A model generated the notes under the pieces. The model did not search any database, had not been told where the DNA came from, and saw only the letters and a program-made list of their open reading frames with translations. Below are positions 33,285 through 45,438 of a stretch of DNA of 64,000 nucleotides, one piece after another (position 1 is the stretch's first letter; each line of letters begins with the position of its first letter). Origin of the DNA: Cycas panzhihuaensis (Eukaryota > Cycadophyta); assembly GCA_023213395.1 (NCBI GenBank), contig CM041465.1, forward strand, positions 131,261,741 to 131,325,740, written 5' to 3'. The position numbers and the translations under genes were made by a program.

Positions 33285-33660
33285 CATGAATGAAGTCAAC
33301 TACATTCATGCGAATTGAATGTAATGATGTGAATGAAGTGAACTACATTTACGTGAATGGAATGTAATAACACGAATGAAGTCAACTAGGTGTTAGATTG
33401 ACTTAGCTACGTCATGTCATTGACATAAATCAAATAGATGTATTAGCATATTTGAATTAAGTGATCAAAAGTCAAATAAAATCAACAAAGCATGATGTTT
33501 GGTGTTGATTTGTTATAGTTGGTAGAAAGTGGTTTGAGATAGTGACATCCTGATAATCAACAAGTAAAATCAACAAAGCATGATGTTTGGTGTTGATTTG
33601 TTATAGTTGGTAGAAAATGGTTTGTGGTAGTGACATCATGATAATCAACGAATTGATTAT
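33285..33660. repeat. Two neighbouring tandem repeats (about 45 bp and about 87 bp)
   Basis: From 33285 a unit of about 45 bp (GAATGAAGTCAACTACATT.. GTGAATGGAATGTAAT) occurs about 2.5 times. From about 33480 a unit of about 87 bp starting AAAATCAACAAAGCATGATG and ending ATAATCAAC occurs twice with few changes. Confidence 0.8.
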
Positions 33661-36600
33661 TTTAAAAATCTAACTAATCCTATGGCACGTCAAGGATTTA
33701 ATTCTATTGACAATTTGTTTAGTTATAAGATGCATAGTGGTATAGACATGAGCAAATGATTTAAGATTAATACCTACGCAATGTTGACTACTTCGTTTTA
33801 AACCTATATTTCATTAAAGACTGTTGTCATTACAAGATTTAGGAGTTCATCACTTCAACCATGTATTTTACTGAGAATTTGTGTGACTGATATTGGATAT
33901 TTTATAATAATTTAATAAAATGGATGGAGATTGAAATACTACCCAATCAAAATGGACAATGATACGAAAAAACAAACATATGTTTGAATATAAAAAAAGA
34001 TAATAGATAATCATTATGGACTAGAGCAATGTATCAAAGCATGGGGGCATACCTATAATATGTTGTCTCCTTACTAAAGCCAAAATACATTCTCTTTGGT
34101 ATAAGTCATTTTATCTATATTTTTAACGAAGGTAAGCCGATTGCTTGTATCTGTATGAGATGTTTTTTGGTTGTGTTAATAACACTAATATATCTGGTCT
34201 CTTCTAGGTTGAAGGGAAACACTGGAGAGAGCCAAAAAAGAAATAGCATGACTTTATTAGTAATATCTATATCTAAAATCAGTAATTCTCAATTGCATGT
34301 TTGATTTTTTTTCAAAGGAGATAAGACTTTTTTCATTTGAATTGATAATTACAAAACTCAACAATGTTCTATGTGTATTAAGGCCTCCAATTAAATATAT
34401 ATTTTATAAATCCCAAAATAAATTAAAATAATACACAATGTCATCTATGAACCTCTCACTCTAATTTTCATTATCAATCCAAAGAAACTAACATAAATAA
34501 GAGGCAATCAATCCCTATCTATCTCATAAAGAGACAAACAACACAAAATATCTCCCAAAAATAAGAGTGTTATCAAAGCCCTTGTCCCAAATAAAGATAT
34601 TTGTCGACTTCTTATAATCTATTTACCCCAATTCTTCTAAATGAGAGATCTAACTTAACCTTCTACCCTATATAAAGGTAAAAAACTACGTTGCTCTAAC
34701 TGAAAGATCGAGAGGACTAATGTGGAGAAGAGGCTGAAAGAAAACATGACCATGGAATAGATCCACTTGTGAATAAGTCAATGGGGACTCGTACTTGTCA
34801 ATAACAATTCACCCTCACGAACGTGAAAGGTCAGGGGCTGCCCGCATCTATTTCTAACAAGCCTCATCAACTCCTAAAGATAAAATAAATAAATAAATAC
34901 TACTCTCAATAGGACAAATGGTGTCCATTCAAACTCTCTAAACCACATGCACAAGCACATAATAAAAATAGTTGTCCACCACCGCCCTATTTGAAACACA
35001 ACAAAAAAACACAATCCACCTCAAGTGTAAGATCACCCCTCTCCCTTAATGATCAAATCCAAGTGGAGACCCCAAGTGGCCCCTCATTTTAGTGGGGGAA
35101 GACTCAAACAGCAAACTCCTAAAATGCAAACTTGTTTTTAATTGCATGTAAGCAACAAGCATATCACACCCAACAAACCTCATAATTAAACAGAGCAAAC
35201 TAACCTAATACATATAAATGCAGGTGATGTGCATAAATTCCTTTGTCTTTCTATTTTTGTTTGCCTTTGTGTTTTTAGACTAACATGCAAATAAGATGTA
35301 CAACTTAAATGCATATATAAACAAAATCAACTGCCAATACCATTAATCACGAATTAACATCTCTCCAAAAATAAACTTGACCAAATTACTTTGATTTACT
35401 AGTGATGAAATCAAATATCCAAATGCATCAACTCAAAGACCATCACGATATATATAAATCATACATAAGGTTGTACCAAAACATCATTATAAAAAATAAA
35501 AGATTTATTATAAATGTCAATAAATAAATTATTTGCCACAAACTATTTTCAAAAATTCTCAAAGAAGACTTAAAATTTAATACCAATAATTAAACAATAC
35601 AAGAAAACAACTATAAATCTATCAATTAGTAGATAACAATTTCAAATCCTATGAAATTATCTCATCTTAATACACATAATAGACACCACTCATAAAAATT
35701 AAGACATAATTTATTATGTTGTAAAAATTTCAAGGCTACAACTTTGGGTCTTCCTTTTGCATAAATGATTGAGAGGTGGAGTAGGACTCAAATGGCATAT
35801 AAATAAGCACAATGGATTAAAATATAATTTGTATAGATGATCAAATAATATATATAGCTAGTTAAAAGTTTATTCAAATGGTTCAGGTGAATTGAAACGA
35901 CCATATAAAAAATATTAAATTGTATGGTTAATTGAATCTTGCACTATATAATTGAATGAAATCAACAATGTATTGCCTATCACAATGTGTATGGTTGCAC
36001 ATTTTATGAGCATGGTTGTTCAATTATATGAAAGAAAGGAAAAAAAAAATGTAGGGTGTGATTGGTTTAATAATAAATTGGGAATTGCATTGGACAAGCG
36101 ATGGAATGATCTATTTGCAAAAGTTCTAGCATCTTGTTCTTAATAGCACCTTGAACTCTTTTGTTAGAACTTTCCTTTTGATCTTGATGTGGAATATCAA
36201 GTCATTATTATATAAACAATTTTTATTGTGATTATGTTTCTTAATACTTGAAAAACTCGTGCTATTACTAACTGGTCAATATGCGACATGATCCTTATTC
36301 CACTAGAGCGAAATGATGGGTCCAATGTAACCATCCTTGACAATATTTGAGAATTTGAATATTCAAAGAAAGTAAACACTTTATAAACATAAAAGATTTT
36401 TTTGTAGTAGATGTTGAAGATGCAGATATTGACATCAACATCTTAATATTTGCAATGACTTGCTAAAAACATTCGTTGTGCTCAATAATACATTCAAGAA
36501 TCAAATCTTGAAATGCAATAACAAGAGTTAAAAGTTGGTTGTCCTATGATATCTGATATGCAACTTGTAATGAAATTTTTTGTCTAAAGGTTGCAAGTCA

Positions 36601-39465
36601 CATAACGATATGCTTCTAAAATTCACAACTTCTACATTTATTCTAAGGATGAGTAGGGTTTGAAGTTGTTTGACCAACCTAATCTAGATTTGCACCAATT
36701 ATTTGAATTCCATTTTACTAACACAGATGAAAAATCATCTCATCTTCCTCACCAATTAAAAGTTCAATCCCATACAAGGGATTGGGCCACTTAACCAACA
36801 GCTCAAACAATCCCATGCACTGGATGGGCACCTACTTGCAAGAAAAGAGCGAATCTTCTCCAAGGCTATGACCAAGCCTTCATTGCTTCAGAAGATCAAC
36901 ACTTGGATTGAGAAAATATACTATTTTTACTAACTCTGCTCGTCGAAGATAGAAACATGCATTTTTTTGGCCAACAAACCTATGGATTTCGTTGAACACC
37001 CGAGTTTTGCCTTCCCAGAGGTGTTATGCATGTAGCACGTTAAGGGCAAATGAATCGCGATATTGTTTCAACCTTGCGAGTAAGGCAATATGTAGAAAAC
37101 TCAAATTTGTAGAAAACTCAAATTTTTTACGATGACTAATGTGCTTTTGAAGAATATGGAGAAACAAATTCACAAGCCTTTTCCATATTCACAAGCTAAA
37201 AAAGCTTTCACGATAGTCATCAATACAATGGAATATATATAATATTAGTACAAACAGATAGACTCTATGCCCCCATAGGTTTGAAAAGAACAACACAAAA
37301 TTCACACTTGAAATGGAAGAGAAAACAAAATATTCACACCTAAAATGACGGGATTAAAGGAGAACTGCGAATTGAATGTGTGGTAACGGAGATCAAATGG
37401 TAACTAAGATCAAATAAGTGGCAGATTGACCGAATGAACCGTAAAAATCTTCAAGGGAAAATAAAGCATGAAAAAATGGTGAAAGAAAAATTGGCAAAAA
37501 GATTATTTATGATGATAAAACATTTGTCAATAAAATTTTGAATCGAGCGCATGTTCAACGAGTCCGCTTTGAGAACTCCAAAGAAGGTTCTCTCTTCTTC
37601 AAGCGAGCGAGTAATCACCCGCTGCATGGGACCGCCTAAGCCGCTAATCTAACGGCCCAGCCCTCCATGCAATGTAAACATGTCGACATTGGCACACAAC
37701 CAACCGCATGAACCCTCTTCGTTAAAAAAAAAAACCATCCAATTCTATAAATCATCTTTCAACTAGCCATTTAGTCCATTGCTGCCCTAATAAAAGCTTG
37801 TTCTGTGTCCACACCCCTCTCGAAGAGACGCTCGATTTTTTTTTGATAACCATAAAACAACTTTCAGATGCTCATTAGACTAACAGAGGTGGACCCTATT
37901 ATCCTGGGAAATAGCTCTGAAATCTCATCCAAAAGATATGAGACCGCTGATCCGGAGAAATTGAGACAACTAACAAAATAATACCAAATCTCCTCTACAA
38001 ATTTTAATAGCATCATCACTTAACTACACGATTCTCAATGGCTACCAAAAGGGACAGAGCCAGCCTAAATTGTGGCTCACTTACAAGATGTTGAAGACAT
38101 GTGGCATCAATCGGTAAATCGGCATTCCTATAACTTGTTTTCCTACCAAATTCACTTTTACAATTCTGCTATCAGACATTATCGAACCTTTTCAACAAAC
38201 TTTTCCCAAACGTTCTCTTATGCTTCTATTTTGCAAATCTATTCAAAAAACGGAAAGAAGTACTTGGTTAAAATATCCATGAGACCCGTTTTCCAGCCTA
38301 ACAACGCTCAACGTTAAAAAAAAAAACTCTGCAATTGCTGCTTAGATTACACCTCGGAAGCCATCCTCTATGGGACCACACAATAAAAGTTCAATGCAAA
38401 ACTTTACTGTCATTGCAGGTCAATATCCCGCACAGGACAGCACTAAACCCTATTTTAGTGGCCTTTCCTATTTCCTCGGATTGGCAGATTGCTATGGAAG
38501 TTGCATAGGATTATTTTGTGCCATCTACAACCAACCTCGGCTACTATAATTTTGAAACCAAGCCCCGCTTTACACACTCCATGCGACCACTACATTTTAT
38601 CAAACTTTGTTTGGTAAATAATTGTGATGAATAACGCAAAATCTCTCCGCAATGTACTTAGCCAATGAACTAATAAGAAACAACTTTCCTGCAAATATTT
38701 AGTATCTTATGCACTCCTTAATGTTAATGGTGAGTCTTCTTATAAGCCCTAATTCTTCCAAAACTCTGATTGAGGGCTAGAATGGACGAACTCACCAATA
38801 AAAAATCAACACCTGCATGACTTTGCAGTCGAAATAAATAAATGCTGTATGTTGCGTTAAAAGCAAATCAAAATATCGGTAGTTTATTTTCACTACAATT
38901 GCAAACGAATTGAAATTAAGCAATGTCACTTCAAATGCAAATACAAGTAGCGTTGTGACGCATTGTTGCCGCCAATGAAATACCTCCGCAATATATTCTA
39001 TATAAATTTACACACGCCCTCATGACTTGTCAATGTATTTTACTTGTGAGGCGAATACCAGGATAGTACATGATAATGGAAGGCATACAATCATCGCCAA
39101 AAAGGGGGAAAAAACGAAAACGAGATAAAATAAAAAAGAACGGAACACAGATTCCATTCCTACGACAAAATCAAAATCAATTAGATGTTCCGGACAACTT
39201 ATAAGGCTTCATCAATAATTAAAATCGAAGATGGACGCCTCCGTGAATGTCCGATGATGAACTGTTTATTATAGGCGACTTTCAGCGCTGCACATGCTAC
39301 CAGTTGTGAGCATGTGAGAGACTCTATTCCATCGCCGCTTCACACATAACAAACTTCAAAGCAAAATACTCAAATCCCCAAGCCAATCCAAAGCTTCCAA
39401 CATGAAACCTCTTCGCCTAAGCCCTGCGGATCAGATAAAAAGAACAGATGCGAAAACGATGAAAG

Positions 39466-39600
39466 CTGCTAGGGTTTCTAGCATAAGCGCTACCTCTTCT
39501 CGGCTATTTATTATCTCGCCTCTGAGAATTAGGGTTTCATCAAAGTTAATCGCAAAGAATTAGGGTTTCATCAAAGTTAATTGCAAGGTTTGTTTTAAGC
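39466..39600 (-). promoter_or_regulatory. Leader-like stretch with three telo-boxes
   Basis: On the minus strand three AAACCCTA boxes occur (plus-strand AGGGTTT at 39471, 39531 and 39561). Two are inside an exact 25 bp repeat (39526-39550 and 39557-39581, period 31). Telo-boxes near transcription starts are common in plant ribosomal protein and other growth genes. No clear open frame follows on the minus strand, so this may be the 5' end of a lost gene or chance. Confidence 0.35.
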
Positions 39601-40260
39601 GCCTCACTATGTGGTCCTATACAATTACCGTCTCTCTATGTGTCTTTTAATATTAGTTTTTTTTTTTTTTTTGGTTTGTTATATATTTCCACCCGTGGCG
39701 TGACTCAAAAGTCTTTGGCAAAGTTTATTGTGGGAATCTATCATTGCAATAATTAGATTTAAATATAGTTAATTTAATAATAATAATTGTAATGCTTATA
39801 CAAAAAATTAGTCTTAAATACAACCGACTTAATGTTTATGGTGTTTTTTAATTTGTAGAACTAAGAAACATGGAAATTAGCATTGGTGAGATGTCTACAT
39901 TTAGAATTTGATGTGCAACAAATAAATACAAAATTTTAGATCAAATAAATTAATATTATAATAGGTAATGGGCAATAATGACTACCTAATTCTAAGCATA
40001 AAGATGTTTAAGGGTAGCCAATGTATTATGCTCATAAATTTTGTGGTTAATGGATACAATGCTCCTCCAAGGTGTTGGAGAGCATTACATGTGCTTAATG
40101 AGAGATAATTAAGATGTTTGGGAAAGGCATAAATAGAGTGTAACTAAGGCTACCCCATAGTTGAAGAATACATTCTTAATGCTCATTTAATGAACTATCT
40201 AATTGAATTATCCTACTAATGTAAGAATAATTTTAATTATATCCATACAAGTATTACAAT

Positions 40261-40380
40261 AGATGAGATTATGTTACTCTTGTATAAGCATTTTGAAATT
40301 TGATGAATTATGTATCTGAAGTAATTACTTAGAGAACTAGTGATTACAGAGGCTAGTTATCCATGCATTTTGATAGATGG
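40261..40380 (+). repeat. Copia-like element 3' internal region, left part (split by solo LTR)
   Basis: It matches 46990-47110 (both contain ACTCTT.TA.AAGCATTTTGAAA and AGAGAACTA.T.ATTA.AGAGG). It continues after the solo LTR at 42874. It is non-coding. Confidence 0.75.
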
Positions 40381-42868
40381 TGTTTCCCGGCTTCCGGGAA
40401 TGGATACGGAATCACCGACTCAGGTAAGTGCAGGTATGTTTCTCGCATTATCATCACTTTCATTTGATGGATGTTTGCTTGCATGTCTGCATGTGTGTGG
40501 CTTGTGGGCGACCTTGCCGTTGTCCACGCTTATTTTTAGCCTATGACGACTATAGCAGGGGCACACTCCTAGTGAGTGTGGCACCCTGGTGACCACATTA
40601 CTTCCCGTGATCCGCCTCCTCGCCCAGGATCCACCAGGTTTGCGCCACCTCCGCCTGTGATGACTCATCATCGCTTGGTCACTGCCATCCCATTTGAGCC
40701 CTATTTTTGCTCCTGCTGACCCGCTTTGTTGGCTTGTGTACCCCTGCAGGTGTTTTAGTCCCCTATTAGCCTTTTGTTGTTCGCCTCACTCAGCCGGGCC
40801 GGTGGGGCCCATTTTGCCTCCGGGTTCGCATCTGCAATTTCGTGGTACCGCCGGAATATCCGCGGTACCGCGAAGTTTGCGGCGATACGACTGTCTCAGA
40901 TTATTTTTTAAAAATCTGCCGTGGCAATTTCGCATTTATTGCGAAACTGCCACGTGGCTCGCGCCTTAATTCTCTCCCAGCCGCGCCCTAATCGCTCGCT
41001 TTAGGGTTTGGCTTGAGTACTTAAGCCGTTTTTGCCTCATTTTTTAGGATGGATCTCAATCTTTTGCTCACTTGTGAAATTACTCTCAAGGAAACATCAT
41101 CCTTTCTGCCTGCTGCTCACTCCATCGACCGTCCCTCCCATGCCCAGCCTCCTTTGGTGCGGCTGAGACATTCTCTCATCCCCTCAAACACCTTGGAGAG
41201 GGCCCCTTTGGAGTGTTTTCCAGTTGATCTTTGCTCAGGTAGTCCATGAGTGCCCCAGGTGCAGGTGTTTCCTCTCACATCTCCTTAGCAGGGTCTCAAA
41301 CCTGCTGTGCTTCAGATCTGGGCTATTTTCTCAGCCCCTCTTCGATGTTCTTTGGTTGAGGCAGACCCCTTGCCTCCCTTACTCAGGTACTCTTGGTTTT
41401 ACATTGGTTTTCCTTTGTGATATTCATGCTCAGTCTAGCTTGCTCCTTGCTTGATCTTGCAAGTTAGTTTTGCTTCCTTTTGTGGACTGTTATACCACTC
41501 TTTCTGTGCTTCTTGCCTGCGTTTGCTACTCAAGGCAGCGGCGTTGAGGGGTTGCATAGGTTTTGGAGAGGAGCTGGGTGGATTCCGTACCACCTTCCAC
41601 GCTCCTAGCGGCTCTAAGCCTCCAAAGCCCCTCTCGCCTGTCGCCTCTTGGCTAGCAAACAAGGGTTTGTAGCCCTCTTTGTCGCTTCAAACCAAATACA
41701 CAAGTTGCACTGATTTGGGGCCTTTTGTTCAGTGTTGGGCAACACTCATAAGTCCCAACCGCTAGTTTTTACTTCACCTTCTTCCCTACCGCCTTGGCTT
41801 GCTCCTCATAGCATCCTTGGCCGTGGGCTTTCTTGGGCCTCTCTTGCCTCACGCCATTTTCCGGCCTTGCTCTTGGCCTTATCCTCGCTGCCTCGTGGCT
41901 CTTGAGGGAAGGTTAGGGCACCATTTGCGGGAGGTAGGCCACTCCGAGGCTTACCGGTCTTTTGCTTTCACCTTGGTCACTCTTTCTTGGGTGCTTTCTT
42001 GGTTGGAGTGGTACTAACGCATGTATGTTTGGATTTATATTTATGTTACTTGAGCATATACTGTTAGATCCTTGTGTCGCATGTTAGTGCCCCTTCCCCC
42101 GGGAAGGAGGAGACCGCCCTTGCTTGGTGTGTATTCGGAAGCGGAGAACATTGCCCGTTGGCCTCGTTACTGGTAAGCACCTTCGCATGCGTTATGTTTT
42201 TATGCTATTTCATTTATTAGTCAGTGCTTCCTTTCTTTCTTTGGCATCGCATGTGATTTTCCGGGGAAGGTAAGGAAGCCCCTCTTTCGCCCGCTGCAAC
42301 ATCTTGCATCCAACGCGCCGCGTGGGACGGTTTGGTGCTCCTCGAGAAGGTTTCTCCATCACACATGCCTTCGATCCAGGTGCACGTTTCGTTTCACTTT
42401 GCTACCTTATTTTTTTGTCTTTTGTCTTTCCTCTAGTAATTAGTACACCGAAAGATAAAAGGGAAAATTTGGTTTTGCGTTTGGTTGCATTTTGTTTATC
42501 TTGATAAGTGTATCTTCCCATCCGTAGGAAAAGTTGTAGGAACTCCCTTCTCCTACCTTTCTCCTCTTCTTCTCAACCGCACAAGTGCCTTGCCTTTCGC
42601 ATCACTTGTGCACCCGGTTGGGTTGTGTAGGCATACTCTTGACTTACCCCTTTGAATCCTTTCTTCCCCCTTCTGGGCACCCAAGGGTGGGAGGATCCTA
42701 CCTTCGGAGTCACCCGATAGTAGCCATACTCCATTGCAGATCCCGAACTCGGCCTCGGCCAAGACTAGGCGTGATAGTTACTCATCTTTTAGGTTCCACC
42801 TTCTATTATTTCACCATTCATTCTCACCCACCTATCAGTTAGGTAGTTATCCCGCAGCAGCGCGTCCA
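40381..42868 (+). mobile_element. Solo LTR of a Tat-like gypsy element
   Basis: 2488 bp, TGTTT...GTCCA, flanked by a perfect 5 bp target duplication GATGG (40376-40380 and 42869-42873). It has no primer site, coding region or polypurine tract beside it, so it is a solo LTR left by LTR-LTR recombination. It is related to the LTRs of A and B (same start TGTTTCCCGG, same promoter-proximal region with GCGGTACCGCGAAGTTTG near 40862, GCCACGTGGC near 40950), but is a third subtype. The paralogous unfilled site is in the window at 47106-47110. Confidence 0.93.
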
Positions 42869-43321
42869 GATGGTTATTGTTTTATATAGATTCAAAAATT
42901 GATTTATTTGTTTATTAATTTGATAACAATATATTGATGAAGGTAGTTATATAGGTAAAGATATGAAATTATTTAGGTAAACACTTAATATATTGGTTAA
43001 TATTTGTTGATGATTGATGATTGATATTTACATGTTGGTTATTCGTAAATAGTCACTGATGATCACAGATGACTACAAATTTAATACATATAAGTTATTA
43101 ATTACAGATATACAAGTTAATGCTTATAGGAGACAAGCATGATGAATGGATGATAGATTTACAAATAATAATTTACAGGTTACAGGTGATATCGTTTAAT
43201 ACAAATACACATATAGATACAGGTTTCATGATCTAACATACAGGTTTAAGACTAAGGGATGAACACTTAAAGATATGAAGATGAAGACCAAGATTTCAAG
43301 ATATTAAACATTAAAGGGGAA
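42869..43321 (+). repeat. Copia-like element 3' internal region, right part, with polypurine tract
   Basis: It continues the region interrupted by the solo LTR and matches 47106-47455. It ends with TTAAAGGGGAA (43311-43321), a polypurine tract of the copia type, next to an LTR starting TGTTGGAACA. No coding frame is seen. Confidence 0.75.
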
Positions 43322-43779
43322 TGTTGGAACATGTGATTTAATTATATATGTAATGTTTAATATTGATGATATGGATATATATATAATTTTACAAATCACA
43401 AACATTCAGATATGGAAGATGCACATATATTCATACAAAGATGCTATTGGATGACGTAAAGTCTCAAAAGACATGATATATTACTCATAAGATGAATATT
43501 AATATAAATGTATACATATATCACTTGAGAACTTGAGAGAAAAAAGAGATGTACTTATTCTGATTATTAAGAGGAATTCCTAACTCTACTTTCTTCCATG
43601 GTTTTTTCCACATTAGATTTCCACATATAAATTTCTTATCTCTCTTGTGATGATACTTGGTGAATGCTTTGAGATGTTATTTATTTTATATTTTATGTTT
43701 ATTTATTATGTGTACATAACCTATAAGATAATTCAGTCATTATATATACATGATATATTATGCTGTATGATACTCTACA
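43322..43779 (+). repeat. LTR of a copia-like element
   Basis: About 458 bp, TGTTGGAACA...ACTCTACA. It has a polypurine tract directly before it and a primer binding site shortly after it, so internal sequence lies on both sides. The right edge is chosen from the CTCTACA end typical of copia LTRs and is uncertain by up to 40 bp. Confidence 0.7.
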
Positions 43780-43819
43780 TTTTTAATATAGTATTAGAGT
43801 GCAATTATAAATTTTAAGA

Positions 43820-43835
43820 TGGTATCAGAGCCATG
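43820..43835 (+). other. Primer binding site (initiator-Met tRNA)
   Basis: TGGTATCAGAGCCATG complements the 3' end of plant initiator methionine tRNA, the usual copia primer. A decayed second form, TAGTATTAGAGTGCAA, lies just before it at about 43789. Confidence 0.85.
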
Positions 43836-44625
43836 GTTAGTTGAGAGATTTTATGCAATAAGAAGAAGTCTATATGAGTTGATTAGTGAGCCTATACAGA
43901 GCTAGTATGAGCGAGTACATGAGTAGTTATGAGGTGAGTATGATGAATGAGAAATTTAAATATGTCATAATTTAGCCAATGATATATGACTAGATCTAGA
44001 GGCCAGATGAAGATGAATGAGAAACTGAATATAGATGAGATGAAGTCACATGATAAAATAGATATTCATGGTATATTTTTTTAATTTATTGTGGATAATT
44101 TATTTATATATAGGTCTCAGATACGAGAGAAATTATTGCTAATTGAGTTCACCAATCTAACCCATTCACTTGTAGAAGTGACCAAGATTTTATGAGACTA
44201 GACACCTCACTAAATCTCACAATTAGCAGCGGCCTAGATATATTTAGGTATGATAACAAATATTATTTTATTAATTCATAGTAAAAGCATTTGGAAGTAT
44301 CTCATTGAGGATTCATTGTAACTAATAAACCATTATAGAGGCATTTACAAGCGTCTCAAATAGAGATTTATTGCCATAATGAAGCCAATATCCCATTAGT
44401 GAAATGCTAAATAGGCAACAAGCCTATACAACATGTTAAGTCGCATGTAGACAGATATGAGATAGTGTTTAACAACACATAAAATAGGTATTTATAATCA
44501 TAATATTATAAGGGCATGATTGTAGCATAGAGGTATGTTCAATTTTGATGGCATGAAATGAGAATATTGGCAACGTATATGGTAAGTGATAAATCATGAT
44601 ATGAGAGCAAATATATTGTAATATA

Positions 44626-44626
<1 letters not shown>

Positions 44627-44665
<39 letters not shown>
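44627..44665. repeat. GT microsatellite
   Basis: About 19 GT units, uninterrupted. The histidine/threonine run in the minus-strand frame across it is a product of the microsatellite. Confidence 0.95.
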
Positions 44666-44666
<1 letters not shown>

Positions 44667-45368
44667 CATGATGCATACATACAAAGCTATTATGAAAATC
44701 ATATTATAGAAAATATAGCTAGGAAGTGAAAGAAGATTATGTCTATAAATCGCCATCCTCATGGAGAACAGATCCAATGCCATGAAATGTGTATTTAACG
44801 AAGATGCCCACTTTATAACTAACAGCTGCCTAGCATAGATTTGAAAACACACCATGTAATTACACAAGTCATAATGGTTGAAGATGAAGAATATAAGCCA
44901 ATAAGAAGTTGCTACCCATAATCTTCACAAAATTATTGAGAATCCATAAACAAAGAGAATCAAAGCAAATGCACCAACAAAACACCATCGCCTGCATGTA
45001 GAGAGAAACCTTAGCCAACAATGAGATCGAAGTCAAATCACAGAATAAAGAAAAATCCTATACTTGGATAAGGCATAAAATCCCATCTACCCATGGTCAC
45101 CCAATTGTAAAACACACTGCCACAGAGGAAGAGGTGTATGAAACCATATGTATGCAAACAACCAACCACCCATACATGAAAAAAATCAAATGAAATGTTA
45201 TGAATAGCACTCAACACGAAGATAAAAAAAATTGAACAACTCATGAGCCAACAGAAGAATGAAAAGGCCATAAACTATCATCATATAGTCCACAGATGTT
45301 TCCACGACTTACCATAAATAGAAATAGAGATGCCTAAGAAATTGAGCCAACGGAGAGTCTCACATATC

Positions 45369-45438
45369 ATTGAAACATATTCTACGGGATAGATTAAGTG
45401 CTAATTGAAACATATTCTAAAGGATAGATGAAGTGCTA
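45369..45438. repeat. 35 bp tandem duplication
   Basis: ATTGAAACATATTCTA starts two adjacent 35 bp units that differ at three positions. Confidence 0.85.

Larger units (their letters stand above)
33141..40260. other. AT-rich spacer, no gene recognised
   Basis: Seven kilobases without a recognisable coding region. Open frames such as 35952-36143 and 38072-38317 match no domain I know. It holds tandem repeats at 33285-33660 and a telo-box-containing leader-like stretch at 39466-39600. The part 37500-39600 is less AT-rich than the rest and may be low-copy host DNA. Confidence 0.55.

Noticed and set aside
35952-36143. 63-codon plus-strand frame with a possible transposase-like composition
   Set aside because: No motif of hAT, MULE or Harbinger could be matched and the flanks are full of stops.
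44469-44867. Minus-strand open frame of 132 codons with a His-Thr run
   Set aside because: The run is the GT microsatellite read as protein, and the rest has no family signature.
45038-45271. Hydrophobic minus-strand frame of 77 codons, membrane-like
   Set aside because: Low-complexity F/I/S-rich translation of AT-rich DNA inside a non-coding element; no homolog pattern or start context.
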